A stretch of 7,458 nt of DNA, taken from contig CAJAHV010000325.1 in the NCBI GenBank assembly GCA_903939555.1, positions 1 through 7,458 of the forward strand, written 5' to 3'. The notes beneath the pieces were generated by a model. It was not told the DNA's origin, did not search any database, and was given only the letters and a program-made list of their open reading frames with translations. The translations under genes and the position numbers were made by a program. Shown here in pieces: positions 1-6,778 of this stretch. The DNA is from an uncultured Alphaproteobacteria bacterium. GTDB taxonomy: Bacteria > Pseudomonadota > Alphaproteobacteria > Sphingomonadales > Sphingomonadaceae. How positions within the stretch are numbered: the stretch's first letter is position 1; the number at the start of each line of letters is the position of its first letter.

Positions 1-1410
1 CGGGTCCAGTTCCAGATCGGTCAGTTTTTTGCGCAGCGTGTTGCGGTTGATGCCCAGCAATCGTGCCGCCTTCAACTGGTTGCCGCCGGTGGCATCGAGA
101 CAGGCGGCGATCAGCGGGCGTTCGACTTCGGCGAGCAGCCGGTCATAGACGCCATCGGGAGGCAGCTTGTCACCGAAACCGGCAAAATAACGCGCGATAT
201 GGCGGGCGGCGGATTCGGCCAGACCCTGGCTTTCATCGACTGGCGGTGGCGGTACCGGCCGGACACCCTGTCCCAGCCCGGCCGCGATGGCGGCGGCGCC
301 GATCGTGTCACCGCGTTCGAGCACGGCGAGGCGGCGCATGAGATTTTCCAGTTCGCGGACATTGCCCGGCCAGTCATGCTGGCGCAGCGCTGCAATCGCA
401 TGGGCATCGAGCGTCTTGCGCGGCAGGCCTTCCTGCGCTGCGGTTTCGAGGAAATGCCGCGCCAGTGCCGGCACATCCTCGGTGCGGGCACGCAGCGGCG
501 GCAGGTGCAGCGGCACGACGTTGAGACGATAATAGAGGTCCTCGCGGAAGCGGCCGTTCCGCGTCAGCGCCAGCAGGTCCTGGTTGGTCGCCGAGACAAT
601 GCGGACATCGGCGCGCTGTGCCCGCATGCCGCCGACGGTGGTGAACTCGCCGCTCTGCAAGACGCGCAGCAGCCGCGTTTGCGCCTCGATCGGCATGTCG
701 CCGATTTCATCGAGAAACAGCGTGCCGCCCTGCGCCTGTTCGAATTTGCCGGAGGCGCGTGCCGCAGCCCCGGTAAAGGCGCCGCGTTCATGGCCGAACA
801 ATTCGCTTTCGATCAGTTCGCGCGGGATCGCCGCCATGTTGAGCGCGATGAACGGCCGGCCGGCACGCGGCCCCATGTCATGGATGGCACGCGCCACCAG
901 TTCCTTGCCGGTGCCGCTTTCGCCGAGCACCATCACCGTCAGGTCGTTAGGCACCACCCGGGCGATCAGACGATAGACTTCCTGCATCGCCGCCGAGCGG
1001 CCAATAAGCGGCGTGTCGTCCCCGAAATCAGCTTCCTCGCCCACCGCACTGGCTTCGAGCGCGGCGGCAACAGAATGTGTCAATTCATTGAGATCGAAAG
1101 GTTTCGGCAAATAATCGAACGCGCCCTGTTCGGTGGCGCGCACCGCTGTCGACAAGGTATTCTGGGCGCTCATCACGATAACCCGCAGCCCGGGACGCAG
1201 TTCGAGCAATTTGGGAATGGTATCAAGGCCATTGGCATCAGGCAGGATGACATCGCTGATCACCACATCGCCGCGGCCTTCGGCGATCAACCGCACCAGG
1301 CCCGCGGCGGTTTCGGTGACCAGCACTTGATAGCCGGCGCGCTGCATCGCCTGGCGCACCACGGTGCGAATGGCGGCATCGTCATCGGCGATGATGATCG
1401 TCGCGGTCAC
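1..1410 (-). CDS. ntrC: Nitrogen regulation response regulator NtrC (partial, C-terminus cut by window edge)
   Basis: Sigma-54-dependent activator that is phosphorylated by NtrB and switches on nitrogen-assimilation promoters; cytosolic, DNA-binding. I translated the frame from base 1410 to base 1: 470 residues without a stop. The receiver domain (about 1-120) has the acidic pocket D9-D11, phospho-acceptor D53 in SDVILPD and K103 in LPKPF. The AAA+ domain has Walker A GESGTGKE (163-170), the sigma-54 contact loop GAFTGA (210-215), Walker B LFLDEIGD (D234/E235) and PGNVRELENL near 348-357. A Fis-type helix-turn-helix (about 444-466, GINRNTLRKKL) ends at the edge. Family members are about 460-485 residues, so only a short tail is missing. 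The start is GTG at 1410, overlapping the ntrB stop by 4 bases (GTGA), with a GGGAG ribosome site just upstream; this implies translational coupling. In relatives ntrY-ntrX often follow, which cannot be seen here. Confidence 0.96.
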   Translation of the reverse strand, partial: MTATIIIADDDAAIRTVVRQAMQRAGYQVLVTETAAGLVRLIAEGRGDVVISDVILPDANGLDTIPKLLELRPGLRVIVMSAQNTLSTAVRATEQGAFDYLPKPFDLNELTHSVAAALEASAVGEEADFGDDTPLIGRSAAMQEVYRLIARVVPNDLTVMVLGESGTGKELVARAIHDMGPRAGRPFIALNMAAIPRELIESELFGHERGAFTGAAARASGKFEQAQGGTLFLDEIGDMPIEAQTRLLRVLQSGEFTTVGGMRAQRADVRIVSATNQDLLALTRNGRFREDLYYRLNVVPLHLPPLRARTEDVPALARHFLETAAQEGLPRKTLDAHAIAALRQHDWPGNVRELENLMRRLAVLERGDTIGAAAIAAGLGQGVRPVPPPPVDESQGLAESAARHIARYFAGFGDKLPPDGVYDRLLAEVERPLIAACLDATGGNQLKAARLLGINRNTLRKKLTDLELDP

Positions 1411-2495
1411 AGGCTCCCTCCCGCCGGCGCCACCGGCAGCAGCACCCGGAAAATGGTGCGCGGCGGTTCGCCGGAACGTTCATATTCGATGACGCCGCCA
1501 TGATCTGCAATAATCTTGGCAACCAGCGCCAGCCCGAGGCCGGAACCGCCGCGCTTGGTCGAGACAAAGGGCTCGAAGACATGATCGGCGAGATCGGGAT
1601 CGATGCCAGGGCCATTGTCGATGACGCGCACTTCAAGCGGCAGCGATACCGGGCTGCGGCCACCTTCGCCGCGCACCCGCAGTCCGGGTTTATAGGCGGT
1701 AGTAATTTCAATTCTGCCATTTTCGCCAATGGCTTCTGCGGCGTTCTTTAACAAGTTCAGAAAGACCTGAATAAGCGCATCGCGGTTGCCGGCGACCATC
1801 GGCAAGGATGGATCATAGCGTTCCCTGATCGTTGCATCGCGGCCAAACCCCTGTTCAGCGACGCGGCGGACATGGCCGAGCACTTCATGGATATTCTCGG
1901 GATGCAGCTTGAGCGGCCTTGTATCGGTGAAGCTTTCCATGCGGTCGACCAGCTTGGCGATGCGGTCGACCTCGGTGACGATCAGATCGGTGAGTTCGCG
2001 GCGGTCATCGCCAGCCATCGGCACATCACCGTCGAGCAGTTGCGCGGCGCCGCGAATTCCCGACAATGGGTTCTTGATCTCGTGCGCCAGCATGGCCGCC
2101 ACCCCGACCGCCGAGCGCGCCGCACCTTGCTGATGTACCTGGCGATCAACAAGGGTGGCAACGGCGCGGGTCTGGAAGGCGACGGCCAGCCAACCGGGCG
2201 CATCGCCCACCGGGGCAACCAGAATATCGGCGCGAGCCGTGCGGCCACCGACAAAGTGCAGCGCCAGGTCATAGGCGGCGCAGCTCGTGCCTTCGGCATG
2301 GGCGCGGCGCACCACGTCCTCGACGGCGGTGTTCTGGCCGAAGGCTGCCGGCCAGCCGCGCTCGGTCAGCGCCTGCTCGCTGGCATTGAGAAAGACTTCG
2401 GCGGCAAGATTGGCCCGGGCTGGCATGCCATCAGGGCGCACCAGCACCGCGGGTACCGCCAGCCCGGCGAGCAGATGCTCGGCCGCCGTGCTCAA
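1407..2495 (-). CDS. ntrB: Nitrogen regulation sensor histidine kinase NtrB
   Basis: Cytosolic histidine kinase/phosphatase that controls NtrC phosphorylation, in known systems under PII protein control. It has 362 residues, about the family length. The N-terminal PAS-like sensor region (about 5-115) shows no membrane segment, as expected for NtrB and unlike NtrY. The dimerisation helix has the phospho-accepting H138 in LAHEIKNPLSG. The ATPase domain has the N box LNLLKNAAEA (N247, N251), the G1 box DNGPGID (293-299), VFEPF (F box, 306-310) and the G2 box GSGLGLALV (318-326). The start is TTG at 2495, whose bases overlap the dusB TGA stop (TTGA). I see no good ribosome site before it, so translation is probably coupled to dusB. 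The rare start fits low expression of a sensor kinase; the next in-frame ATG (residue 24) would cut the PAS domain and is less likely. The stop overlaps the ntrC start. Confidence 0.96.
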   Translation of the reverse strand: MSTAAEHLLAGLAVPAVLVRPDGMPARANLAAEVFLNASEQALTERGWPAAFGQNTAVEDVVRRAHAEGTSCAAYDLALHFVGGRTARADILVAPVGDAPGWLAVAFQTRAVATLVDRQVHQQGAARSAVGVAAMLAHEIKNPLSGIRGAAQLLDGDVPMAGDDRRELTDLIVTEVDRIAKLVDRMESFTDTRPLKLHPENIHEVLGHVRRVAEQGFGRDATIRERYDPSLPMVAGNRDALIQVFLNLLKNAAEAIGENGRIEITTAYKPGLRVRGEGGRSPVSLPLEVRVIDNGPGIDPDLADHVFEPFVSTKRGGSGLGLALVAKIIADHGGVIEYERSGEPPRTIFRVLLPVAPAGGSL

Positions 2496-3514
2496 GCGGC
2501 GATGGCCGTGCCGGCGATCGCGGCGGCCTGCTGCGCTTCATAGAAGCGATCGACCATGTCGAGCGCCAGAGCAGGATCGGCGATCTGGTTGACAGCGTTG
2601 CGGAACACCCCGGAATCATGGAGGCCCTTGGTGTACCAGCCGAGATGCTTGCGCGCGAGGTTGACCCCGATGACAGGGCCGTAAAGATCGATCATCAGCG
2701 CATAATGTTCGCGGACCAGCGCCTGTTGTTCGGCCAGCGACGGGTCGGACGGCACTGCCCGCCCGCTCAGTGCTGCCATCACCTGAGCGATCAGCCAGGG
2801 CTTGCCATAGGCACCGCGCCCGATCATCACGCCATCGGCCCCCGATTGGTCGAGCGCGGCTTCGGCATCGGCAATAGAACAGATGTCACCGTTAACGATT
2901 ACAGGAACTTTTACGGCGTTTTTCACAGTGCGCACAAAGCCCCAATCGGCCGTGCCAGTATAAAGCTGGCAGCGCGTGCGGCCATGGACGGTGATGAGTT
3001 GTATCCCCAAATCTTCGGCAACCCGGGCGAGTTCGGGCGCGTTGAGGCTGGCATGATCCCAGCCCATGCGCATCTTCAGCGTCACCGGCACCTTCACCGC
3101 CTTGACCGTCGCCTCGATGATGCGACGGGCCAGCTCGGGCTCGCGCATCAGTGCCGAGCCGGCATGGCCGTTGACGACCTTTTTTACCGGGCAGCCCATG
3201 TTGATATCGATGATCGCGGCGCCCAGTCCTTCGTTGAGCTTCGCGGCTTCGGCCATGCGCTCGGGGTCGCAGCCGGCAAGCTGCATGCTGACGGGTTCTT
3301 CCGACGGGTCCCACGCCGCCTTTTGCTGCGACTGGCGGGTATCCCGGATCATCGCTTCGCTGGCGATCATCTCGGTGACCGTAAGCCCGGCGCCATAGCG
3401 TTTGACAAGGGTGCGGAACGGACGGTCGGTGACGCCGGTCATCGGCGCCAGAATGACCGGCATGGCGAGCGTCAACGGCCCGATGGGGATGGAGGGAATA
3501 CGGTTCACGGACAT
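2492..3514 (-). CDS. dusB: tRNA-dihydrouridine synthase, DusB/NifR3 family
   Basis: FMN-dependent enzyme that reduces specific uridines of tRNA to dihydrouridine using NADPH. It has 340 residues in a TIM-barrel fold. Visible motifs are the N-terminal LAPMTGVTD (22-30), the active-site Cys C108 in NMGCPVKKV, HGRTR (177-181), the FMN-phosphate region VNGDI (207-211) and GRGAYGKPW (232-240), followed by the helical tRNA-binding C-terminal domain. It is first gene of dusB-ntrB-ntrC, the classical nifR3-ntrBC arrangement of alphaproteobacteria; its link to nitrogen control is positional, not enzymatic. ATG at 3514 is chosen because the protein then begins a few residues before the conserved barrel strand. 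The frame stays open far upstream to 4030, but that part is opposite ispDF and is not coding. A perfect hairpin covers the start codon. The family call is firm; the exact tRNA position modified cannot be read from sequence. Confidence 0.96.
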   Translation of the reverse strand: MSVNRIPSIPIGPLTLAMPVILAPMTGVTDRPFRTLVKRYGAGLTVTEMIASEAMIRDTRQSQQKAAWDPSEEPVSMQLAGCDPERMAEAAKLNEGLGAAIIDINMGCPVKKVVNGHAGSALMREPELARRIIEATVKAVKVPVTLKMRMGWDHASLNAPELARVAEDLGIQLITVHGRTRCQLYTGTADWGFVRTVKNAVKVPVIVNGDICSIADAEAALDQSGADGVMIGRGAYGKPWLIAQVMAALSGRAVPSDPSLAEQQALVREHYALMIDLYGPVIGVNLARKHLGWYTKGLHDSGVFRNAVNQIADPALALDMVDRFYEAQQAAAIAGTAIAA

Positions 3515-3530
3515 GCCTGAAAAACAGGCA
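3514..3530. repeat. Perfect inverted repeat over the dusB start codon
   Basis: TGCCTG (3514-3519) and CAGGCA (3525-3530) are perfectly complementary across a five-base A loop (T loop in dusB mRNA). On the dusB strand the 3' arm holds the only Shine-Dalgarno-like bases (CAGG) and the A of the ATG, so the folded RNA would hide the start. It could instead be a DNA operator half-site pair. The structure is seen; the function is inferred. Confidence 0.6.
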
Positions 3531-3535
3531 CGCGC

Positions 3536-3562
3536 CTTATCGGCTTTCCCTCTGTTCGGCAA
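3536..3562 (-). promoter_or_regulatory. Weak candidate promoter for dusB-ntrBC
   Basis: On the minus strand TTGCCG (3562-3557) precedes GATAAG (3541-3536) with a 15-base spacer, each hexamer matching four of six consensus bases. The spacer is short, so this is a weak candidate. If it is used, transcription would begin at about 3529-3530, exactly at the base of the hairpin over the dusB start. Confidence 0.25.
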
Positions 3563-3576
3563 GCGAGCCGTGCGAT

Positions 3577-3582
3577 AGGGGG
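3577..3582 (+). promoter_or_regulatory. Ribosome binding site deciding the ispDF start
   Basis: AGGGGG lies five bases before the ATG at 3588. The in-frame GTG at 3582 begins inside this purine run and would have no site of its own, so the ATG is preferred. The rest of the 73-base gap between dusB and ispDF holds only weak promoter-like sequence on the plus strand (a GCCTTATC element at 3534-3541 without a good -35). Confidence 0.65.
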
Positions 3583-3587
3583 TGGCC

Positions 3588-4808
3588 ATGCCCGCGCCCA
3601 TTCCTGTTGATGCACGTTCAAATGCTCCTGTGAACGCACACGCGCTTGTCGTCGCCGCAGGTGCCGGGGTACGCGCTGGTGGCGGGCTGCCCAAACAATA
3701 TCGCGCTATCGCCGGGGTCTCGTTGTTGCGCCGCGCCATCGAGCGCTTGCAGGCGCACGGCGGCTTTGCCGGCATCACCATCGTCATCAACCCTGTCGAC
3801 CGCGCGCTGTATGATGCTGCCGTCGCCGGGCTTGCCCTGCCCGAACCCGTTGCCGGGGGGAGCACCCGCCAGCAATCGGTGCGCAACGGGCTCGAAGCGC
3901 TGGCCGGGGTCGATCTGGTCTTTGTCCATGATGCGGCGCGGGCGCTGGTGCCGGATACGGTGCTCGATGGCCTGTTTGCGGCCCTTTCCGATCCGGCCAA
4001 TGATGGCGCCGTACCCGGGATTGCCGTCAACGACAGCCTGCGTCGCGGGGCCGCCCATTATCAAGGCTCGGTTGATCGCGACGGGCTGTTTCGGGTGCAG
4101 ACGCCGCAGGCCTTCCGCTTCGCGCCGCTGCTCGCCGCGCACCGGGCGGCAGCGGCGGGGGCCACCGATGAACTCGCCATCGCCATGGCGGCGGGATTGA
4201 AAGTTGCGGTGACTTCGGGCGATGAGCGCGCTTTCAAGGTGACGGAGCCTGAAGATTTTGCCAAAGCGGCGGCCATGGTCACCCCTGCCCTTACCTCGCG
4301 CGCTGCCAGCGGTTTCGATGTGCACCGCTTTGGCGCGGGCGATCATGTCTGGCTGTGCGGCATCGCCATTCCGCATGACCACGGCCTCATCGGCCACAGC
4401 GATGCCGATGTCGGCCTGCATGCGCTTACCGATGCGCTGCTCGGCACTATTGCGGCGGGCGACATCGGCGATCACTTCCCGCCCAGCGACGTACGCTGGA
4501 AGGGCGCGTCTTCCGACATTTTTCTCGCCCATGCCGCCACGCTGGTGCGCGGCCGGGGCGGTATCATCGATCATGTCGATGTCACGCTGATCTGCGAACG
4601 CCCCAAGATCGGCCCGCACCGCACTGCCATGCGCGAACGGATCGCCGCCATCCTGAGCATCGCCACCAACCGGGTCAGCGTCAAGGCGACGACGACCGAA
4701 TTGCTCGGTTTCACCGGTCGCAGCGAAGGCCTGGCGGCGCAGGCCATCGCCAGCGTCCGCCTTCCGGCGCAAGCCGGCGATGACTGCCAGCTGCCGGAAC
4801 AGGATTAG
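3588..4808 (+). CDS. ispDF: Bifunctional IspD/IspF: MEP cytidylyltransferase and MEcPP synthase
   Basis: One polypeptide for two MEP-pathway steps of isoprenoid precursor synthesis: IspD joins CTP and methylerythritol phosphate, and IspF cyclises the later diphosphate with loss of CMP. From ATG 3588 it has 406 residues. The IspD half (about 15-230) has the nucleotide loop AAGAGVRAGGGLPKQY (R29, K36), HDAAR (114-118), R164 before TPQAF (172-176), and K217 in KVTEPEDF. A short linker (231-240) joins the IspF half, with metal ligands D244 and H246 in GFDVHRF and H278, the loop GHSDADVG (269-276), GDIGDHFPP (291-299) and TTTELLGFTGRSEG (368-381). The conserved Thr of the IspD VxDT site is Ser150, a conservative change. 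The intervening IspE step is not encoded here. Fusions of this type are typical of alphaproteobacteria. The stop is two bases before pncC, so the two are cotranscribed. Confidence 0.97.
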   Translation: MPAPIPVDARSNAPVNAHALVVAAGAGVRAGGGLPKQYRAIAGVSLLRRAIERLQAHGGFAGITIVINPVDRALYDAAVAGLALPEPVAGGSTRQQSVRNGLEALAGVDLVFVHDAARALVPDTVLDGLFAALSDPANDGAVPGIAVNDSLRRGAAHYQGSVDRDGLFRVQTPQAFRFAPLLAAHRAAAAGATDELAIAMAAGLKVAVTSGDERAFKVTEPEDFAKAAAMVTPALTSRAASGFDVHRFGAGDHVWLCGIAIPHDHGLIGHSDADVGLHALTDALLGTIAAGDIGDHFPPSDVRWKGASSDIFLAHAATLVRGRGGIIDHVDVTLICERPKIGPHRTAMRERIAAILSIATNRVSVKATTTELLGFTGRSEGLAAQAIASVRLPAQAGDDCQLPEQD

Positions 4809-4810
4809 CC

Positions 4811-5323
4811 ATGGACCCCGAATTGCTTGCCGCCGCCGCGCGTGTTCTCGATGCCAATCGCGCCGCCGGGCGCACCGTCGCCGCGGCCGAAAGCTGCACC
4901 GGCGGGTTGGTCATGGCGGCGCTGACCGAGATCGCCGGCGCGTCGGAGGTGGTTGATCGCGGCTTTGTGACCTATTCCAACGAAGCCAAGATGGAAGCCA
5001 TTGGCGTCAATCAGGACATATTGGAAACCTTTGGCGCCGTGTCGATCGCGGTCGCCTGGGCGATGGCGCAGGGCGCCTTGAAGCACAGCCGTGCCGATGT
5101 CGCGGTGGCCATTACCGGCATCGCCGGGCCGGGCGGCGGTACCGACAAAAAGCCGGTGGGCACGGTCGTCTTCGCGCGGGCGGTGCGCGGCCATGATCCC
5201 GAAGCGATGGTCGCCGATATCCGCCATTTCGGCGACTTGGGCCGCAGCGAAATCCGCCGTCAGGCGGCGCTGGTGGCGCTCGAACTGCTGATGCCCGAAA
5301 GTGCCGGCGACGGCACTCCATAA
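4811..5323 (+). CDS. pncC: CinA C-terminal-domain protein, nicotinamide-nucleotide amidohydrolase (PncC type)
   Basis: Predicted to deamidate nicotinamide mononucleotide to nicotinate mononucleotide in pyridine-nucleotide salvage; cytosolic. It has 170 residues, the size of a stand-alone CinA C-terminal domain, without the N-terminal MoCF-like domain of full CinA. Motifs are AESCTGG (26-32, with the conserved Ser), GFVTYSN (51-57), ITGIAGPGGGTDKKPVGTV (101-119, the glycine-rich substrate loop) and the C-terminal helix with EIRRQAALVAL. The ATG at 4811 is two bases after the ispDF stop, with AGGA at a good distance inside the end of ispDF. Many genomes label such genes cinA or competence-damage protein; the sequence supports the amidohydrolase domain only. 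Its last 64 bases overlap the end of ratA on the other strand. Confidence 0.93.
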   Translation: MDPELLAAAARVLDANRAAGRTVAAAESCTGGLVMAALTEIAGASEVVDRGFVTYSNEAKMEAIGVNQDILETFGAVSIAVAWAMAQGALKHSRADVAVAITGIAGPGGGTDKKPVGTVVFARAVRGHDPEAMVADIRHFGDLGRSEIRRQAALVALELLMPESAGDGTP

Positions 5324-5745
5324 ATCGCCGCTGCCCGCGTTTCGAAGGCACCGACCATGCGGCGCAGCGCATCGTGGAAGAACATGCCTGCCAACCGTTC
5401 GAACATCTTGTTCTTGAATTCGAAATCGACACTGAAATCGATATCGCAGGCGCCATTGACGGCGGGCCGGAACACCCAGTCATTGTGCAGATATTTCAGC
5501 GGCCCCGACAGATAATCGACATGCACCCGGGTTTCCGGAGTCAGCGTCACCCGGCTGGTAAAGCGTTCGCGCACCATTTTGAAACCGACGATCATGTCGG
5601 CTGTCACGACATCGCCGTCGGTCTTCAGGATGCGCATGCCCTGCACCCAAGGCAGGAATTCAGCATAACGACCGATATCGGCGACCAGCGCATAAACTTG
5701 CGCCGGGGTATAAGGCAGCCGCCGGGTTTCGGCGTGGTGCGGCAT
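5260..5745 (-). CDS. ratA: Coq10/RatA-family START-domain protein
   Basis: Small SRPBCC/START-fold protein of the polyketide-cyclase/Coq10 family, which in mitochondria and alphaproteobacteria is associated with ubiquinone handling; it is also annotated as a RatA-like toxin, a role I would not assume here. It has 161 residues. The domain spans about 3-142: the strand ETRRLPYTPAQVYALVADI, then YAEFLPWV (27-34), the central VGFKMVRERFTSRV (53-66), GPLKYLHNDWVF (81-92), VDFEFKNKMF (106-115) and the C-terminal helix to about Y142. The tail 143-161 is Ser/Ala-rich and looks disordered. ATG 5745 overlaps the lipA TGA by one base (TGATG), with GGGAGCAGGGG upstream, so lipA and ratA are cotranscribed. 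The pair lipA-ratA is common in alphaproteobacteria. The 3' end runs 64 bases into pncC on the opposite strand. Confidence 0.92.
   Translation of the reverse strand: MPHHAETRRLPYTPAQVYALVADIGRYAEFLPWVQGMRILKTDGDVVTADMIVGFKMVRERFTSRVTLTPETRVHVDYLSGPLKYLHNDWVFRPAVNGACDIDFSVDFEFKNKMFERLAGMFFHDALRRMVGAFETRAAAIYGVPSPALSGISSSSATSAA
5300..5317. repeat. Perfect 7-bp hairpin with GNRA-type loop in the pncC/ratA overlap
   Basis: AGTGCCG (5300-5306) and CGGCACT (5311-5317) pair perfectly around a GCGA tetraloop on the plus strand; the minus-strand loop is TCGC. It sits a few bases before the pncC stop and inside the last part of ratA. No run of T follows on the plus strand and only TTT on the minus strand, so it is not a standard intrinsic terminator. 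It may pause polymerase or protect the 3' ends of two convergent transcripts (inference). Confidence 0.5.
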
Positions 5746-6698
5746 CAGGCCCCTGCTCCCGTTGCCGCCGCTACCTTCGTCCGGCGCTTGGCCTGCATTT
5801 CGGCAAAATCGGCACCGGCGTGATAGGAGGAGCGCGTCAGCGGCGATGCCGCGACCTGCAGGAAGCCCTTGGAGCGGGCCACGGCGGCATAGGCGGCAAA
5901 AGTTGCCGGCGGCACGAATTCCATCACCTTGGCATGGCGCGGCGTCGGCTGGAGATATTGGCCAACGGTAAGGAAATCGACCCCCGCCGAGCGCATGTCG
6001 TCCCAGACCTGGTGGAGTTCCTGCGCGGTTTCACCAAGACCTACCATGACGCCGGATTTGGTGAACACTTGGTCGTTCAGTGATTTGACCTGATCGAGCA
6101 GCCGCAGCGAGTGATAATAGCGCGCGCCCGGCCGGATCGTCGGGTACAGCCGCGGCACGGTTTCGAGATTGTGGTTATAAACGTCCGGCCCAGCCGCGAC
6201 GATCATTTCCACGGCCTTTTTCGCCTTGTTGCGAAAATCCGGGGTCAGAATCTCGATTGTCGTTTTCGGCGCGTGCTGGCGCAGCGCCTCGATGACGCGG
6301 ACGAACTGCCCTGCTCCGCCGTCGGGCAAGTCATCGCGATCGACCGAGGTGATGACGATATGTTCGAGGCCCAGCGCTCCGGCCGCTTCGGCGACGTGCA
6401 TCGGTTCGAGCATATCGACCGGCCCGGGCATGCCGGTCTTGACGTTGCAAAAGGCGCAGGCGCGCGTGCAGGTATCGCCCAGGATCATCACCGTCGCGTG
6501 CTTCTGGCTCCAGCATTCGCCGATGTTGGGGCAGGCCGCTTCCTCGCAGACGGTGTTGAGGTTCAACCGCCGCATCAGCGCCCTGGTTTCGGCAAAGACC
6601 GGCGATGTCGGTGCGCGCACGCGCAACCAGTCAGGTTTGCGCTGCCGGGCATCGGCAGCCGGGGCGAGGGACAGGACGGAAGCGGTGTTTTCGGTCAT
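5745..6698 (-). CDS. lipA: Lipoyl synthase LipA
   Basis: Radical SAM enzyme that inserts two sulfurs into octanoyl groups on E2 and GcvH proteins, completing lipoate for pyruvate and 2-oxoglutarate dehydrogenases and glycine cleavage. From ATG 6698 it has 317 residues, normal for the family. KPDWLRVRAP (21-30) opens the conserved part. The auxiliary 4Fe-4S cluster cysteines are C51, C56 and C62; the radical SAM cluster is CTRACAFC (C77, C81, C84). NHNLETV (176-182), the VGLGET region (219-224), and RSSYHA (289-294, with the serine that ligates the auxiliary cluster) are present. An in-frame GTG at 6719 would add seven residues, but nothing conserved lies there and neither start has a ribosome site. 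ATG 6698 also sits at the predicted transcription start of a possible promoter. The C-terminal tail after residue 300 is basic then Ala/Gly-rich. The stop overlaps the ratA start. Confidence 0.97.
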   Translation of the reverse strand: MTENTASVLSLAPAADARQRKPDWLRVRAPTSPVFAETRALMRRLNLNTVCEEAACPNIGECWSQKHATVMILGDTCTRACAFCNVKTGMPGPVDMLEPMHVAEAAGALGLEHIVITSVDRDDLPDGGAGQFVRVIEALRQHAPKTTIEILTPDFRNKAKKAVEMIVAAGPDVYNHNLETVPRLYPTIRPGARYYHSLRLLDQVKSLNDQVFTKSGVMVGLGETAQELHQVWDDMRSAGVDFLTVGQYLQPTPRHAKVMEFVPPATFAAYAAVARSKGFLQVAASPLTRSSYHAGADFAEMQAKRRTKVAAATGAGA

Positions 6699-6704
6699 GG
6701 AGTT

Positions 6705-6733
6705 TGAATAGCGCGCCACACGGCTGCTGCCAA
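6705..6733 (-). promoter_or_regulatory. Candidate lipA-ratA promoter (possible leaderless start)
   Basis: On the minus strand TTGGCA (6733-6728, five of six matches) is followed after 17 bases by TATTCA (6710-6705, three of six). The A of ATG 6698 is the seventh base after the -10, where transcription usually begins, so the message may have no leader. The -10 is poor, so this rests mainly on spacing and the absence of any ribosome site. Confidence 0.4.
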
Positions 6734-6742
6734 TGCGACAGC

Positions 6743-6771
6743 GTGACGAAAGCGCCCCGGGCTGCTAAAAC
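6743..6771 (+). promoter_or_regulatory. Promoter of the carbonic anhydrase gene, alphaproteobacterial housekeeping type
   Basis: GCTAAAAC (6764-6771) fits the Caulobacter-type sigma-73 -10 consensus GCTANAWC at every base. GTGACGA (6743-6749) shares the core TGACG with the -35 consensus TTGACGS, and the 14-base gap is within the known 10-14 range. Read with the E. coli scheme it is also an extended -10 (TG before TAAAAC). The expected transcription start, about seven bases on, is 6778-6779, at the A of the start codon. Confidence 0.6.
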
Positions 6772-6778
6772 CCGCCAT

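Noticed and set aside
199..1503. Long plus-strand open frame (434 codons) opposite ntrC
   Set aside because: It lies antisense to an unambiguous NtrC whose motifs are intact throughout. High GC content with codon-position bias makes long antisense frames common. The translation shows no recognisable motif.
2618..3520. Plus-strand open frame of 300 codons opposite dusB, and a 223-codon one opposite ntrB (1872-2543)
   Set aside because: Same antisense effect of GC-rich coding DNA. The encoded sequences are His/Arg/Gly-rich with no domain, and no ribosome site was recognised.
3618..4772. Minus-strand open frame of 384 codons opposite ispDF, and the in-frame upstream extension of dusB to 4030
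   Set aside because: Both fall opposite the fully conserved IspDF. DusB homologues begin near residue 1 of the 3514 start.
5260..5745. Reading ratA as part of a RatA toxin system
   Set aside because: There is no ratB-like partner next to it. The position after lipA and the alphaproteobacterial context fit the Coq10-like housekeeping role.
6605..6778. Upstream extension of the carbonic anhydrase frame from an ATG at 6605
   Set aside because: The added 58 residues are the antisense of lipA and its promoter region, with an Arg/Cys-rich composition and no conserved content. The usual N-terminus of the family begins at 6779.
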